The notes: generated by a model from the sequence alone, not told the origin. A stretch of DNA of 46,081 bases from Acidobacteriota bacterium (GCA_016184455.1 JACPCS010000143.1:1-46081); one strand, 5' to 3'. Shown: positions 14,293-22,803, counted from the first letter of the stretch. Numbers and translations: made by a program.

Positions 14293-16003
14293 CGCGCGTC
14301 CACGTGTCGCGCCCGTCTTCGACGCCAAGTGGCTGGTGATCGGGGGGTGTGTCGCGTTCACCGTCTACATCGGCGTCATTCCGCTCGCCTTCCTGCTGTG
14401 GCAGAGCTTCCGGACGCCGCAGACGGCCACCGTCGATGCGGTGTGGACGCTCGCAAATTACGTCCAGGCCTACGGCACGGGCGACAACTACCGCCTCTTT
14501 CTGACGTCGCTCCAGTTTGCCTCGGGCACCGCGCTCTTCTCGTTCGTGATCGGGACGACGCTCGCGTGGATCAACGAGCGGACGAACACGCCCTTCAAGG
14601 GGCTGGTGTTCGCGCTGTCGCTCATCCCGCTGGTCATCCCGTCGATTCTCTTCACCGTGTCGTGGATTCTGCTCGCGAGCCCGCAGATCGGCATCATCAA
14701 CCTCGTGCTCCAGGGCTGGCTCGGCCTCGAGCAGCCGCCGTTCGACATCTACTCGATCCCCGGAATGATCTGGGTCGACGGCCTGCACTACTCGCCGATG
14801 GCGTTCCTGCTCATGACCGCCGCGTTTCGCGCGATGGATCCGTCGCTCGAGGAGTCGGCCACGATGAGCGGCGCCGGCGTGCTGCAGGTCGTCCGGCGCG
14901 TGACGCTGCCGATGACGTGGCCCGCGGTGGTCGCGACGATCCTGATTCTGTTCATCCGCGCGATCGAGGCGTTCGAGGTGCCGGCGCTGCTCGGCCTGCC
15001 GGTCGGCATCGAGGTGTTCACCTCCGCCATCTACCAGGCGGTGCACCGGTATCCGAGTCAGATCGGCCTTGCCTCCGCGTACGCGATGGCGCTGCTCGTC
15101 ATCACGAGCATCGGCGTCTACTTCGTCTCGCGCCTGTCAGGCCGCGGATCCAAGTACGCCACGATGACCGGCAAGGGCTTCCGTCCGCGGCAGATCGATC
15201 TCGGGAAGTGGCGGTGGATGACCGCCTCGCTGTTCCTCGGCTACTTCCTCCTGATCGTCGTGCTGCCGTTCTCGGTGCTGCTCTGGTCGTCGTTCCAGCG
15301 CTTCTACGCGGTGCCGTCGATGGAGGCGCTGCAGAACCTGACGCTCGATCCGTACCGCTTCATTCTCAGCTACCCGAATCTCCTGCGGACCGTCGGCAAC
15401 AGCCTGCTGCTCTCGATGGGTGCGGCGACGATCGTCATGCTGGTGACGTCGGTCGTCTGCTGGATCGTGGTGAAGACGCAGATTCCGGGGCGGTGGCTCC
15501 TCGACAACGTGGCGTCGCTGCCGATCGTCTTCCCCGGCCTCGTGCTGGGGCTCGCGATCATGATCTTCTACCTCAACGTCGACATCGGCGTCTACGGCAC
15601 GATCTGGATCATGCTGATCGCGTACGTGACGCGCTTCATGCCGTACGGGCTCCGCTACAGCACGACGTCGATGGTGCAGATCCACAGCGAGCTCGAGGAG
15701 TCGGCGGCGATGTGCGGCGCGTCGTGGACGGCGACGTTCCGGCGCGTGATCCTGCCGCTGCTCAAGCCGGGGCTGCTCGCCGGCTGGATCTACGTGATGA
15801 TCGTCTCGATCCGGGAGCTCTCCACCTCGATCCTCCTGTACAGCCCCGACACGCAGGTCATCTCCATCGTGATCTGGGAGCTATGGGAGAATGGCCAGTA
15901 CGTCGAGCTCTCCGCCCTCGGCGTGCTCTTCATCATTTCGCTGTTCGTGCTCGTGCTGACCACGCAGTGGATTGGGCGGAGGTACGGGATCAAGGAGACG
16001 TAG
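14264..16003 (+). CDS. ABC transporter permease, Fe3+/organic-ion type, two fused permease domains
   Basis: A 579-residue inner-membrane protein with about twelve transmembrane segments in two BPD_transp_1 halves, like FbpB/PotB-type double permeases. Each half carries an EAA-type loop that docks the ATPase: SLEESATMSGAGVLQVVRRVTLP in the first and ELEESAAMCGASWTATFRRVILP in the second. Its ATG at 14264 lies within the histidine-tail codons of the EutA-like gene (29-base overlap), with no separate Shine-Dalgarno, so translation is probably coupled. No better in-frame start precedes the first membrane segment. It should work with the ATPase at 16058 and one or more of the binding proteins at 21133, 23961 and 24971. 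Confidence 0.88.
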   Translation: MSTITTTATDARPRVAPVFDAKWLVIGGCVAFTVYIGVIPLAFLLWQSFRTPQTATVDAVWTLANYVQAYGTGDNYRLFLTSLQFASGTALFSFVIGTTLAWINERTNTPFKGLVFALSLIPLVIPSILFTVSWILLASPQIGIINLVLQGWLGLEQPPFDIYSIPGMIWVDGLHYSPMAFLLMTAAFRAMDPSLEESATMSGAGVLQVVRRVTLPMTWPAVVATILILFIRAIEAFEVPALLGLPVGIEVFTSAIYQAVHRYPSQIGLASAYAMALLVITSIGVYFVSRLSGRGSKYATMTGKGFRPRQIDLGKWRWMTASLFLGYFLLIVVLPFSVLLWSSFQRFYAVPSMEALQNLTLDPYRFILSYPNLLRTVGNSLLLSMGAATIVMLVTSVVCWIVVKTQIPGRWLLDNVASLPIVFPGLVLGLAIMIFYLNVDIGVYGTIWIMLIAYVTRFMPYGLRYSTTSMVQIHSELEESAAMCGASWTATFRRVILPLLKPGLLAGWIYVMIVSIRELSTSILLYSPDTQVISIVIWELWENGQYVELSALGVLFIISLFVLVLTTQWIGRRYGIKET

Positions 16004-16004
16004 T

Positions 16005-16046
16005 GTCCGGCTTCAGCGGGTACGTACTGTCCGGCTTGAGCCGGAC
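16005..16046. repeat. Family A palindrome, one full and one half copy
   Basis: GTCCGGCTTGAGCCGGAC (16029-16046) is a near-perfect palindrome. Just upstream, GTCCGGCTTCAGCGGG followed by TACGTAC at 16005-16027 is a partial second copy. It fills the gap between the permease stop and the ATPase start. Confidence 0.8.
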
Positions 16047-16057
16047 CTGATGGCTGC

Positions 16058-17205
16058 ATGTTACAGGTCGAAGATCTCTGCACCGAGTATCACGGCGACC
16101 GCGGTCAGGTGGTAAAGGCCGCCGATCACGTGAGCTTCACCGTCGAGGAGGGGCGGCTGTTCACGCTGCTCGGCCCGAGCGGCTGCGGCAAGACGACGAC
16201 GCTGCGGTCGATTGCGGGGTTGGAGCGGCCGAAGGCGGGCGAGATCCTGGTGAACGGGCGGCCGGTGTACTCCTCGTCCAAAGGGATCTTCGTCGCACCC
16301 AACCGCCGCGGCTTCGGCATGGTGTTCCAGTCGTACGCCATCTGGCCGCACATGAACGTCTTTCAGAACGTCGCGTTTCCGCTCGAGGTGGGCGATCGCC
16401 GCTACTCGCGGCAGGCGATCCGCGACAAGGTGACGCGTGTGCTCAGCGCGGTCCAGCTCGATCACCTGGCGGAGCGCGAGGCGACGAAGCTCTCGGGCGG
16501 CCAGCAGCAGCGGCTGGCGCTCGCGCGTGCGCTGGTGATGGAGCCGGCGCTGCTGCTGCTCGACGAGCCGCTCTCGAATCTCGACGCCAAGCTGCGCGAC
16601 CAGATGCGCTTCGAGCTGAAGCGGCTGCAGCGCGAGCTGAAGATCACGACGGTCTACGTGACGCACGATCAGACCGAGGCGCTCGCCCTGTCGCACGAGA
16701 TCGCGGTGATGCAGGACGGGCGCATCCAGCAGATCGGCACGCCGCGCGAGATCTACGAGCATCCGGCCGACCAGTTCGTCGCCGATTTCGTGGGCAACAC
16801 GAATTTCATCGAAGGGACGGTTGGGGAGGTGTTGGAGCCGGCGTACGTGTCGTCCGGCTTTCCCGGCCTGAGCGGAGCCGAAGGCAGCCGGACCTCAGGT
16901 CCGCCTGAAGGCGGACGCTACGCCTCCGTCCGCACCGAGCTGGGCAACCTGAAGGTCCACGCCACGCAGGATCTCCGCGCCGACGAGCGCGTGTCGGTCT
17001 CCGTGCGCCCCGAGGACGTGGAGCTCACGGAAGAGCGCCCCGCCGGCAGAAGATCTTCCTGGGCGAGGCGGTCGACTTTCAGGTCAAGGTCGGCCCGCGC
17101 ACGCTCCTCTCGCGCCGTCATCCCACGCTGCGCACCAAGATCGGCGAGCCGATCTGGGTGCAGCTCGATCCGGAGAAGTGCGTCGTGCTCAAAGTGTCCT
17201 GGTGA
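16058..17205 (+). pseudogene. ABC transporter ATPase, Fe3+/polyamine type, single-base frameshift in C-terminal domain
   Basis: The ATPase domain is complete: Walker A GPSGCGKTT (about residues 38-46), Q-loop region VFQSYAIWPHMNVFQNVAF, signature LSGGQQQR (about 145), Walker B LLLLDEPLSNLDA and the switch VYVTHD. The C-terminal TOBE-type region begins normally (VSVRPEDVELTEERPAG). The frame is then lost at 17047-17048, where GGCAGAAG replaces an expected GGCGAGAAG. In the shifted frame the sequence continues KIFLGEAVDFQVKVGPRT and on to a TGA at 17203-17205, a normal end. One missing G therefore explains the break; read uncorrected, the frame runs on for hundreds of meaningless codons. A repeat-derived insert lies at 16842-16920. 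If the lesion is a sequencing error, the gene is functional. Confidence 0.8.
16842..16920. repeat. Family A repeat inside ABC ATPase coding sequence
   Basis: The stretch opens with GTACGTGTCGTCCGGCT and contains paired arms GTCCGGCT (16852-16859)/AGCCGGAC (16886-16893) and a perfect palindrome GTCCGCCTGAAGGCGGAC (16899-16916). Translated in frame it adds about 26 residues, starting AYVSSGFPGLSGAEGS, between the ATPase domain and the TOBE region (about residues 261-288). Such a peptide is not part of the family, so a mobile palindrome seems to have entered the linker. Confidence 0.75.
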
Positions 17206-17226
17206 TGTTGCTCGAATCGCTTTTTC

Positions 17227-17249
17227 GGGCCGCTCCGTTGTCGCGGCCC
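17227..17249. repeat. GGCCGC-TCCGNTGTC-GCGGCC hairpin (family D, copy 1)
   Basis: GGGCCGC (17227-17233) and GCGGCCC (17243-17249) pair around TCCGTTGTC. A CGGAGG follows about 12 bases later. The copy at 34818-34844 has the same loop with one substitution. It lies between the ATPase and the TPP enzyme and may be an attenuator or weak terminator. Confidence 0.65.
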
Positions 17250-17309
17250 GCTGCTTTCGCACGGAGGCTCGTTGTGATTCGTACTCAGTCGGTTCGGACG
17301 GTCCAGTAG

Positions 17310-19049
17310 ATGGCCGCCGATCGCTGGGCTTCCGACGTCATCGTCGATCTCCTCCACGCCTACGACCTGCCGTACGCCGCCATCAATCCCGGAGCCAGCT
17401 TCCGCGGCCTGCACGACTCGATCGTCAACTACGGCGGCAACGTCCCCGAGCTGCTGCTCTGTCAGCACGAGGAGACGGCGGTGCAGATCGCGCACGGCTA
17501 CGCGAAGGCGAGCGGCACGCCGATGGCGGCGATTCTTCACAACCTCGTCGGGCTGCTGCACGCCAACATGGCGATCTACTACGCCTCCATCGATCGCGCC
17601 CCCGTGTTCATCATCGGCGCCACCGGCCCGATGGACGAGACGAAGCGGCGGCCGCGCATCGACTGGATTCACACCGCGCAGAGCCAGGGCGAGCAGGTCC
17701 GGCCGTATACGAAGTGGGACTATCAGCCACACACGATCGACGGCGTGCCCGAGTCGTTCGCGCGCGCCTACGCGGTGATGATGACCGAGCCGCGCGGGCC
17801 GATCTACATCTGCTACGACGCGTGGCTGCAGGAGCAGCGGCTCGATCGCGACGTGCCGCTGCCACCCGCCGGAGCCGCGAAGGTGCCGACGCGCATCGCG
17901 GGCGACCCGACGGCGCTCACGGACGCCGCCGCGCTCATGGCCGCGGCCGAGCGGCCGGTCATCATCGCCGAGTATGTCGGCCGCCACGCCGAAGGTTTCC
18001 ACGCGCTCGTCGCGCTCGCCGAGACCGGGGGCATTCCCGTCTACGACGTCGACAGCCGCCTGAACTTTCCGTCACGGCATCCGCTCAACGTGAGCTACTC
18101 GAAAGACGTCTTCCGCGACGCGGATCTCGTCCTCTGCCTCGACGCGCGCGACTGGGAGCGGCCGACGACGGAGCTCGTGAGCGCGACGCGGGAGGCGAAG
18201 TCGATCGTGCCGGCCGGTGCGAAGTGGATCGACATCGGCTTCGCCGATCTGGAGCTGTCGAGCTGGACGCTCGACTACCAGCGGCTGCACCATGCCGACC
18301 TGCGCATCCTCGCCGACACGACGCTGGCGATCCCGGCGCTCACGGAGTTGCTCAAGGCGCGCATCGCGGGCGACGGGACACTGCGCGAGCGCGTAAAGGC
18401 CCGTGCCGCGGCCACCGCGGAGAAGAGCAGAGCGCGGCGCGAGACGTGGGCCCGCGATGCGAAGGAGGACTGGGACGCCAGCCCGATCACGCTGCCGCGG
18501 CTCGCCTCGGAGGTGTGGGAGGCCATCAAGGACGAGGATTGGGTGCTCACCGCCGGCACGCTCGAGCAGTGGACGCGCAAGCTGTGGAACTTCGACCGGC
18601 CCTACCGCCATCCCGGCCGCTCGCTCGGCACCGCCACGCAGTTCGGCATCTCGATCGGCGTCGCGCTCGCGCACGTCCCACACAAGCGGCTCGTCGTCGA
18701 CATGCAGCCCGACGGCGACCTCATGTTCGACGCGGGCGCCCTCTGGACCGTCGCCAAGCACCGCATTCCGATGCTCGTCGTCATGTACAACAACCGCGCG
18801 TACTACAACGACTGGGAGCATCAGATCCGGATGGCGCGGCTCCGCGGCACGCCGATGGAGCGCGCGCACATCGGGATGGATCTCGACGGTCCGGCCCCCG
18901 ACTTTGCGGCGATGGCGAAGTCGATGGGGTGGTATGCGGAGGGGCCGTTCGAGTCGCCGGATGGGCTCTCCGGTGCCCTCACCCGCGCGATTGCGAAGGT
19001 CAAGGCGGGTCAGCCCGCCCTCCTCGACACGGTTACGCAGAAGCGATAA
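17310..19049 (+). CDS. Thiamine pyrophosphate-dependent enzyme (acetolactate synthase/benzoylformate decarboxylase family)
   Basis: A 579-residue three-domain TPP enzyme. The N-terminal pyrimidine-binding domain has the cofactor glutamate E54 in CQHEETAVQIAHGYAKASG. The middle domain (about 190-340) is the NAD/FAD-like TPP_enzyme_M fold. The C-terminal diphosphate-binding domain has PDGDLMFDAGALWTVAKHRIPMLVVMYNN, the GDG...NN metal motif spaced as expected. It would decarboxylate a 2-oxo acid and either release an aldehyde or ligate it to an acceptor. It does not look like a biosynthetic acetolactate synthase: there is no small subunit and no ilv neighbours. The dehydrogenase 16 bases downstream may reduce its product, reminiscent of the carboligase/reductase pairing of the glycerate pathway. 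The ATG at 17310 has no obvious ribosome-binding site. Confidence 0.85.
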   Translation: MAADRWASDVIVDLLHAYDLPYAAINPGASFRGLHDSIVNYGGNVPELLLCQHEETAVQIAHGYAKASGTPMAAILHNLVGLLHANMAIYYASIDRAPVFIIGATGPMDETKRRPRIDWIHTAQSQGEQVRPYTKWDYQPHTIDGVPESFARAYAVMMTEPRGPIYICYDAWLQEQRLDRDVPLPPAGAAKVPTRIAGDPTALTDAAALMAAAERPVIIAEYVGRHAEGFHALVALAETGGIPVYDVDSRLNFPSRHPLNVSYSKDVFRDADLVLCLDARDWERPTTELVSATREAKSIVPAGAKWIDIGFADLELSSWTLDYQRLHHADLRILADTTLAIPALTELLKARIAGDGTLRERVKARAAATAEKSRARRETWARDAKEDWDASPITLPRLASEVWEAIKDEDWVLTAGTLEQWTRKLWNFDRPYRHPGRSLGTATQFGISIGVALAHVPHKRLVVDMQPDGDLMFDAGALWTVAKHRIPMLVVMYNNRAYYNDWEHQIRMARLRGTPMERAHIGMDLDGPAPDFAAMAKSMGWYAEGPFESPDGLSGALTRAIAKVKAGQPALLDTVTQKR

Positions 19050-19065
19050 AACTCGGGATCCGGAC

Positions 19066-19890
19066 ATGGCCACCGCAGCCGCCGCCATTCACACCGTTGG
19101 TGTCGTCGGCGCCGGGCGCATGGGGCAGCCGATCATCGGCCACATGGCGCGCAAGGGGCTCACCGTCCTCGCCTTCGACGTGGACGAGGGGAAGCGCGGC
19201 GCGGTGGAGACGCTGGGCGCCCGCTGGGCCGCCTCGACTGCTGCGCTGGCCGAGACGTGCCAGGCGATCCTCGTCTGCGTCGGCTACGACCGCGAGCTGC
19301 GCGAGCTGATGGGCAGCTTGCTCGGCCTGCTGCCGCGAGGCACAATCGTCGCCGTTCTCTCGACGGTGCACCCGCGCACCGTCCGGGAGCTGGCGGACGC
19401 CGCACGACCCTACGGCGTGGACCTCGTCGACAGCACCGTCGCGCGCGGCGGCCGCGCGGCCGACACAGGGACGCTGCTCGCGTTCATCGGCGGCGACGCG
19501 CCGACCGTCGATCGCCTGAGGCCGGTCTTCTCCTGCTTCTCGGCCGACATCGTCCATGTCGGGGGCATCGGTGCGGCGCAGGTGGCCAAGGCGGCCAACA
19601 ACCTCGTGATGTGGGCGTGCCTCATCGCGAACCACGAGGCGCTCGCGCTCTCGAAGCGGTTCGGGATCGACGTCGAACGGCTGCGGCAGGCGCTGCTCAT
19701 CAGCAGCGCCGAGAACTACGTGCTGCGCCACTGGGGCGAGAACACGATGGCGTGGGCGGAAGACGACCTGGAGATCGTGCAGCAGATGGCGCACGAAGCG
19801 GGCATCGGGCTGCCGCAGGCGGGCCTCAACCGCGAGCTGTGCCGCACGCTGAAGCCGAAGCGCTTCAAGCTGGACGAGTATGGTACGTAG
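19066..19890 (+). CDS. Beta-hydroxyacid dehydrogenase (3-hydroxyisobutyrate/tartronate semialdehyde reductase family)
   Basis: A 274-residue NAD(P)-dependent oxidoreductase of the beta-hydroxyacid dehydrogenase family. It has an N-terminal Rossmann motif VGVVGAGRMGQPI, the substrate-binding DSTVARGGRAADTGTL segment, and the catalytic lysine K175 in GGIGAAQVAKAANNL. The C-terminal all-helical domain contains SSAENYVLRHWG. It probably interconverts a 3-hydroxy acid and a semialdehyde. It starts 16 bases after the TPP enzyme, suggesting a two-step route. The last codons read GGTACGTAG: the stop codon lies inside the TACGTAG header of a family A palindrome, so the Gly-Thr C-terminus may be repeat-derived. 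Confidence 0.85.
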   Translation: MATAAAAIHTVGVVGAGRMGQPIIGHMARKGLTVLAFDVDEGKRGAVETLGARWAASTAALAETCQAILVCVGYDRELRELMGSLLGLLPRGTIVAVLSTVHPRTVRELADAARPYGVDLVDSTVARGGRAADTGTLLAFIGGDAPTVDRLRPVFSCFSADIVHVGGIGAAQVAKAANNLVMWACLIANHEALALSKRFGIDVERLRQALLISSAENYVLRHWGENTMAWAEDDLEIVQQMAHEAGIGLPQAGLNRELCRTLKPKRFKLDEYGT

Positions 19891-19891
19891 C

Positions 19892-19909
19892 GTCCGGTTC
19901 TAGCCGGAC
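19892..19909. repeat. Family A palindrome with stop-codon header
   Basis: GTCCGGTTCTAGCCGGAC is a near-palindrome directly after GGTACGTAGC, whose TAG ends the upstream gene. It sits between the dehydrogenase and the first cupin. Confidence 0.8.
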
Positions 19910-19922
19910 CAGAGAAACACAT

Positions 19923-20516
19923 ATGGCGAACGAAACCAAAGGCGCGACGCTGACCGAGCCGGTCGTCAACCAGTCGCACTATCACAGCAAGAAGGACCGC
20001 ATCTTCGTCCGCGCGATTCAGGGCGAGTACAGCCTGAAGCAGGAGCTTGCCCGCCTGCGCGCGCAGCCGCGCGTCCGCACGGGGCGGCTGATCCGGTTCG
20101 TCGACGGCCCGCAGACGTTCAGCCGGCATTACGTCGAGCCGAAGGACGCCGTCACGCAGCTCTTTCACCTGCACATCGAGGAGTGGGGGCCCGGCGCGAA
20201 GTCGCAGAAGCACGGCCACGTCAACGAGGCCGCCTTCTACATCCTCGACGGCGAGGGCTACGAGATCCACGACGGCGTCCGCTACGACTGGAAGGCGGGC
20301 GACGTGGCGATCGTCCACAACAACTGCGTCCACCAGCACTTCAACGCGAGCAGCACGAAACCGGCGCGCGCGCTGGTGATGAAGACGAAGCCGATGTTCA
20401 TGTTCATGAACATGCTCTTCCAGAAGACCGTCGAGCCGCGGCCGACCGTGCCCGCACCCGGCGCCGAAGGCTTCACGGCGCGCGAAGCCGAAGAGAACTT
20501 CAATCACGAGGACTGA
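19923..20516 (+). CDS. Single-domain cupin, paralogue A1
   Basis: A 197-residue cytoplasmic cupin. The metal site is visible as H97, H99 and E102 in KHGHVNEAAFYILDGEGYEIHDG, and H137/H139 in NNCVHQHFNAS, enough to bind Fe(II), Mn(II) or a similar ion. A conserved lead segment (SKKDRIFVRAIQGEYSLKQELARLR) and the closing KPMFMFMNMLFQKTVEPRPT are nearly the same in the paralogue at 22249, so the two genes come from a duplication. It may be a dioxygenase, an isomerase or a metal-binding carrier; no characterised relative is recognised. The ATG follows a family A palindrome. The next cupin starts two bases after its stop. Confidence 0.83.
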   Translation: MANETKGATLTEPVVNQSHYHSKKDRIFVRAIQGEYSLKQELARLRAQPRVRTGRLIRFVDGPQTFSRHYVEPKDAVTQLFHLHIEEWGPGAKSQKHGHVNEAAFYILDGEGYEIHDGVRYDWKAGDVAIVHNNCVHQHFNASSTKPARALVMKTKPMFMFMNMLFQKTVEPRPTVPAPGAEGFTAREAEENFNHED

Positions 20517-20518
20517 CC

Positions 20519-21127
20519 ATGGCCTGGAGCGAATCGAAAGTATGGCGGAAGGGGAGCACCAACAAGAAGTTCTATCAGGCGCTCCTGGACGATGCCGCCG
20601 AGGCGCCGGTGCGGAATGCGAAGCGCAAGAAGGTGATTCATCCCGAGGAGATGCCGTGGGAGATGGCGCTGCAGGGCATCCTCAAGCATCTGATCAACGA
20701 GGCGATGCACACGCGCATGGAGACGGTCGACGCCTACATGCAGATCATTCCGCCGGGCAGCCGCTCCGGGAAGCACCGCCACCTCGCGGAGGAGTGCCTC
20801 TACGTGCTCGAGGGGCGCGGCTACGACCTGCACCAGGACTGCGACGTGGAGATCACCGACACGTATCACTGGAAGCCGCAGGACGAGGTGAAGCGCTTCG
20901 ACTGGGAAGCGGGTGACGTCATCTACGTACCGCCGAACACGATCCATCAGCATTTCAACGCGAGCCCCGACAAGCCCGTACGGCTCATCTCGGTGATCAA
21001 CCGCATCTTCAAGGCGTGCGGGCTGAACGATCTCGAGCAGCTCGAGGCGGCGCCCGAGTACGACCCGGGCGTGGAGCTGAACGCCGAGGTCGTCGAACAC
21101 TATCTGCGCGGGCGGGTTCCCGTCTGA
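20519..21127 (+). CDS. Single-domain cupin, type B
   Basis: A 202-residue cupin with a full metal site: H86, H88 and E92 in SGKHRHLAEECLYVLEGRGYDLHQ, and H143/H145 in PPNTIHQHFNASPDKP. The charged N-terminus (SESKVWRKGSTNKKFYQALL) and an insert between the two cupin motifs (TDTYHWKPQDEVKRFDWEAGD) distinguish it from the A-type cupins, but the HQHFNxS closing motif is shared. The spacing of two bases to A1 and six bases to the following lipoprotein suggests tight co-expression. The pair A1 + B may form a two-component oxygenase or lyase. Substrate unknown. Confidence 0.82.
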   Translation: MAWSESKVWRKGSTNKKFYQALLDDAAEAPVRNAKRKKVIHPEEMPWEMALQGILKHLINEAMHTRMETVDAYMQIIPPGSRSGKHRHLAEECLYVLEGRGYDLHQDCDVEITDTYHWKPQDEVKRFDWEAGDVIYVPPNTIHQHFNASPDKPVRLISVINRIFKACGLNDLEQLEAAPEYDPGVELNAEVVEHYLRGRVPV

Positions 21128-21132
21128 ATCTC

Positions 21133-22209
21133 GTGGATCGACGCGCCTTCAACCAGGCCCTGCTGGCGCTCCTCTCGGCGCCCCTGGCCTCGTGCGCGCG
21201 ATCGGAATCGCCGTCCTCGTCCCGTCGCGACCTGTATCTGCTGCAGGGCGCGGAGAGAAACGACCGGATCCTGGCCGGGGCGACGCAGGAAGGCGTGGTC
21301 TCGATCTACACGTCGCTCAACACGCAGGACTCCGGGCCCCTCACGCAGGCCTTCGAGAAGAAATACGGCGTCAGGACCGAGCTGTGGCGGTCGAACAGCG
21401 AGCGCCTGCTGCAGCGCGCCGTGTCGGAGGCGCGCGCCGGGCGGTTCGCGTGCGACGTGCTCGAGACGAGCGGCCCCGAGATGGAGGCGATGTACCGCGA
21501 AGGACTGCTCGAGGAGTTCTACAGTCCGCACTTCGAGGAGCTGGCCCCCGGATCCTTCCCGCCGCACGGCCACTACGTCGCCGACCGCTTCAACTTCTTC
21601 ACGATCGGCTACAACACCACGCTGGTGCGGCCCGAGGACGTGCCGAGCTCCTATGAGGACCTGCTGCACCCGCGCTGGGTGGGCCGCATCGGCCTCGAGG
21701 CGAGCGACATCGACTGGTTCGGCGCGATGGTCAGACACTGGGGTGAGGCGCAGGGGCTCGCGTACTTCCGCCGGCTGGCGCAGGCGAAGCCGCAGGTGCG
21801 CGTCGGTCACACGCTCATCGGCCAGCTGCTCGCCTCGGGCGAGATTCCGCTGGCGGCGAACCTCTACAACCACAACGTGGAGCGCGTGGCGGTGCAGGGC
21901 GCCCCGATCCGCTGGAAGGCGCTCGTGCCGACCTTCGGCCGGCCCAACACGATCGGCGTGGCGCGGCGCGCGCCGCACCCGCATGCGGCGCTCCTCTTCA
22001 CCGATTTCGTCCTGTCGGTCGAAGGGCAGACGATTCTCAAGGACCACAACCGCGTGCCGTCGAGCCGGGCGGTGGAGACGCACCTGAACGATTTTCCGTT
22101 CGAGATGATCGATCCGACGATCACGCTCGACGAGGAAGAGAAGTGGACCGGGCTCTGGTCCGATCTGTTCCTCCGCGGTCAGCGCGTGCCGCGCGAAGCC
22201 GACTCGTAG
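21133..22209 (+). CDS. ABC transporter substrate-binding lipoprotein, Fe3+ type, SBP1
   Basis: A 358-residue extracytoplasmic solute-binding protein of the FbpA/PBP type 2 family. From the GTG at 21133 the protein begins VDRRAFNQALLALLSAPLASCARS, with a signal peptide and lipobox LASC, so it should be lipid-anchored. The mature part has ILAGATQEGVVSIYTSLNTQDSGPLTQAFEKKYGV, typical of the group that binds iron, phosphonates, thiamine or small organic ions. It is clearly paralogous to SBP2 and SBP3. The GTG is chosen because it makes the signal peptide; the open frame continues upstream inside the cupin gene. It is expected to serve the permease at 14264, with the ATPase at 16058. Confidence 0.85.
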   Translation: MDRRAFNQALLALLSAPLASCARSESPSSSRRDLYLLQGAERNDRILAGATQEGVVSIYTSLNTQDSGPLTQAFEKKYGVRTELWRSNSERLLQRAVSEARAGRFACDVLETSGPEMEAMYREGLLEEFYSPHFEELAPGSFPPHGHYVADRFNFFTIGYNTTLVRPEDVPSSYEDLLHPRWVGRIGLEASDIDWFGAMVRHWGEAQGLAYFRRLAQAKPQVRVGHTLIGQLLASGEIPLAANLYNHNVERVAVQGAPIRWKALVPTFGRPNTIGVARRAPHPHAALLFTDFVLSVEGQTILKDHNRVPSSRAVETHLNDFPFEMIDPTITLDEEEKWTGLWSDLFLRGQRVPREADS

Positions 22210-22248
22210 GGGCTTGGGCGTTGGGATTTGGGATTTGGGATTTGAATA
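22210..22248. repeat. TTGGGA-rich intergenic repeat (family C, copy 1)
   Basis: The sequence contains GGGCTTGGGCGTTGGG followed by three tandem copies of the heptamer GGGATTT. A related CTTGGGAGTTGGGCGTTGGG block occurs at 29029-29048. The tandem heptamer could vary in length by slippage and thereby change the spacing before the cupin ATG at 22249. Confidence 0.7.
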
Positions 22249-22803
22249 ATGGGTAAGGAGTCACATTTCACGAGCAAGAAGCCGCGCGTGTTCGTGCGCG
22301 GCGTCGAGGGCGACTACGGGCTGAAGCACGAGCTGGCGCGGCTGCGCTCCGAGCCGCGCGTCATCCGCGGCAGGGAGCTGACGTTCAACGACGGCCCGCA
22401 GACGTTCAGCCGGCATTACATCGAACCGATCGACGGCGTCACGCAGACGCTGCACATCCATCTCGAGGAGTACGCGCCGGGCGGCCGCAACCAGAAGCAC
22501 GGGCACGTGAACGAGGCCGCCTTCTACATCCTCGACGGCGAGGGCTACGAGATCCACGACGGCATCCGCTACGACTGGAAGGCGGGCGACGTCGTCGTCG
22601 TGCACAACAACTGCGTGCACCAGCATTTCAACGCCAGCGCCACCCGGCCTGCGCGTGCGCTCGTGCTGAAGACCAAGCCGATGTACATGTTCATGAACAT
22701 GCTGTTCCAGAAGACGGTGGAGCCGCGGCCGACGACCCCGGTGCCCGGCCACGAACGCTTCACGGCGCGTGACGAGGAAGACCACGACAACCATGAGGAC
22801 TGA
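22249..22803 (+). CDS. Single-domain cupin, paralogue A2
   Basis: A 184-residue cupin highly similar to A1. The metal site is H84, H86 and E89 in KHGHVNEAAFYILDGEGY and H124/H126 in NNCVHQHFNAS; the ends SKKPRVFVRGVEGDYGLKHE and YMFMNMLFQKTVEPRP are also shared. The main differences lie in the N-terminal tail, which is shorter, and in surface segments. It starts right after a heptamer repeat, and its last codons overlap the start of the bicupin. It is the first gene of what looks like a second copy of the cupin-cupin-binding-protein module. Confidence 0.83.
   Translation: MGKESHFTSKKPRVFVRGVEGDYGLKHELARLRSEPRVIRGRELTFNDGPQTFSRHYIEPIDGVTQTLHIHLEEYAPGGRNQKHGHVNEAAFYILDGEGYEIHDGIRYDWKAGDVVVVHNNCVHQHFNASATRPARALVLKTKPMYMFMNMLFQKTVEPRPTTPVPGHERFTARDEEDHDNHED

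Noticed and set aside
16058..19309. A 1083-residue open frame starting as an ABC ATPase
   Set aside because: Only the first part is meaningful. After the missing base near 17047 the frame reads the antisense-like shadow of the TPP enzyme, which is itself a clear gene in another frame.
17310..19890. Glyoxylate carboligase plus tartronate semialdehyde reductase
   Set aside because: The pairing is suggestive but neither protein carries features I can tie to those enzymes; for example the carboligase-specific replacement of the TPP glutamate is absent, since E54 is present.
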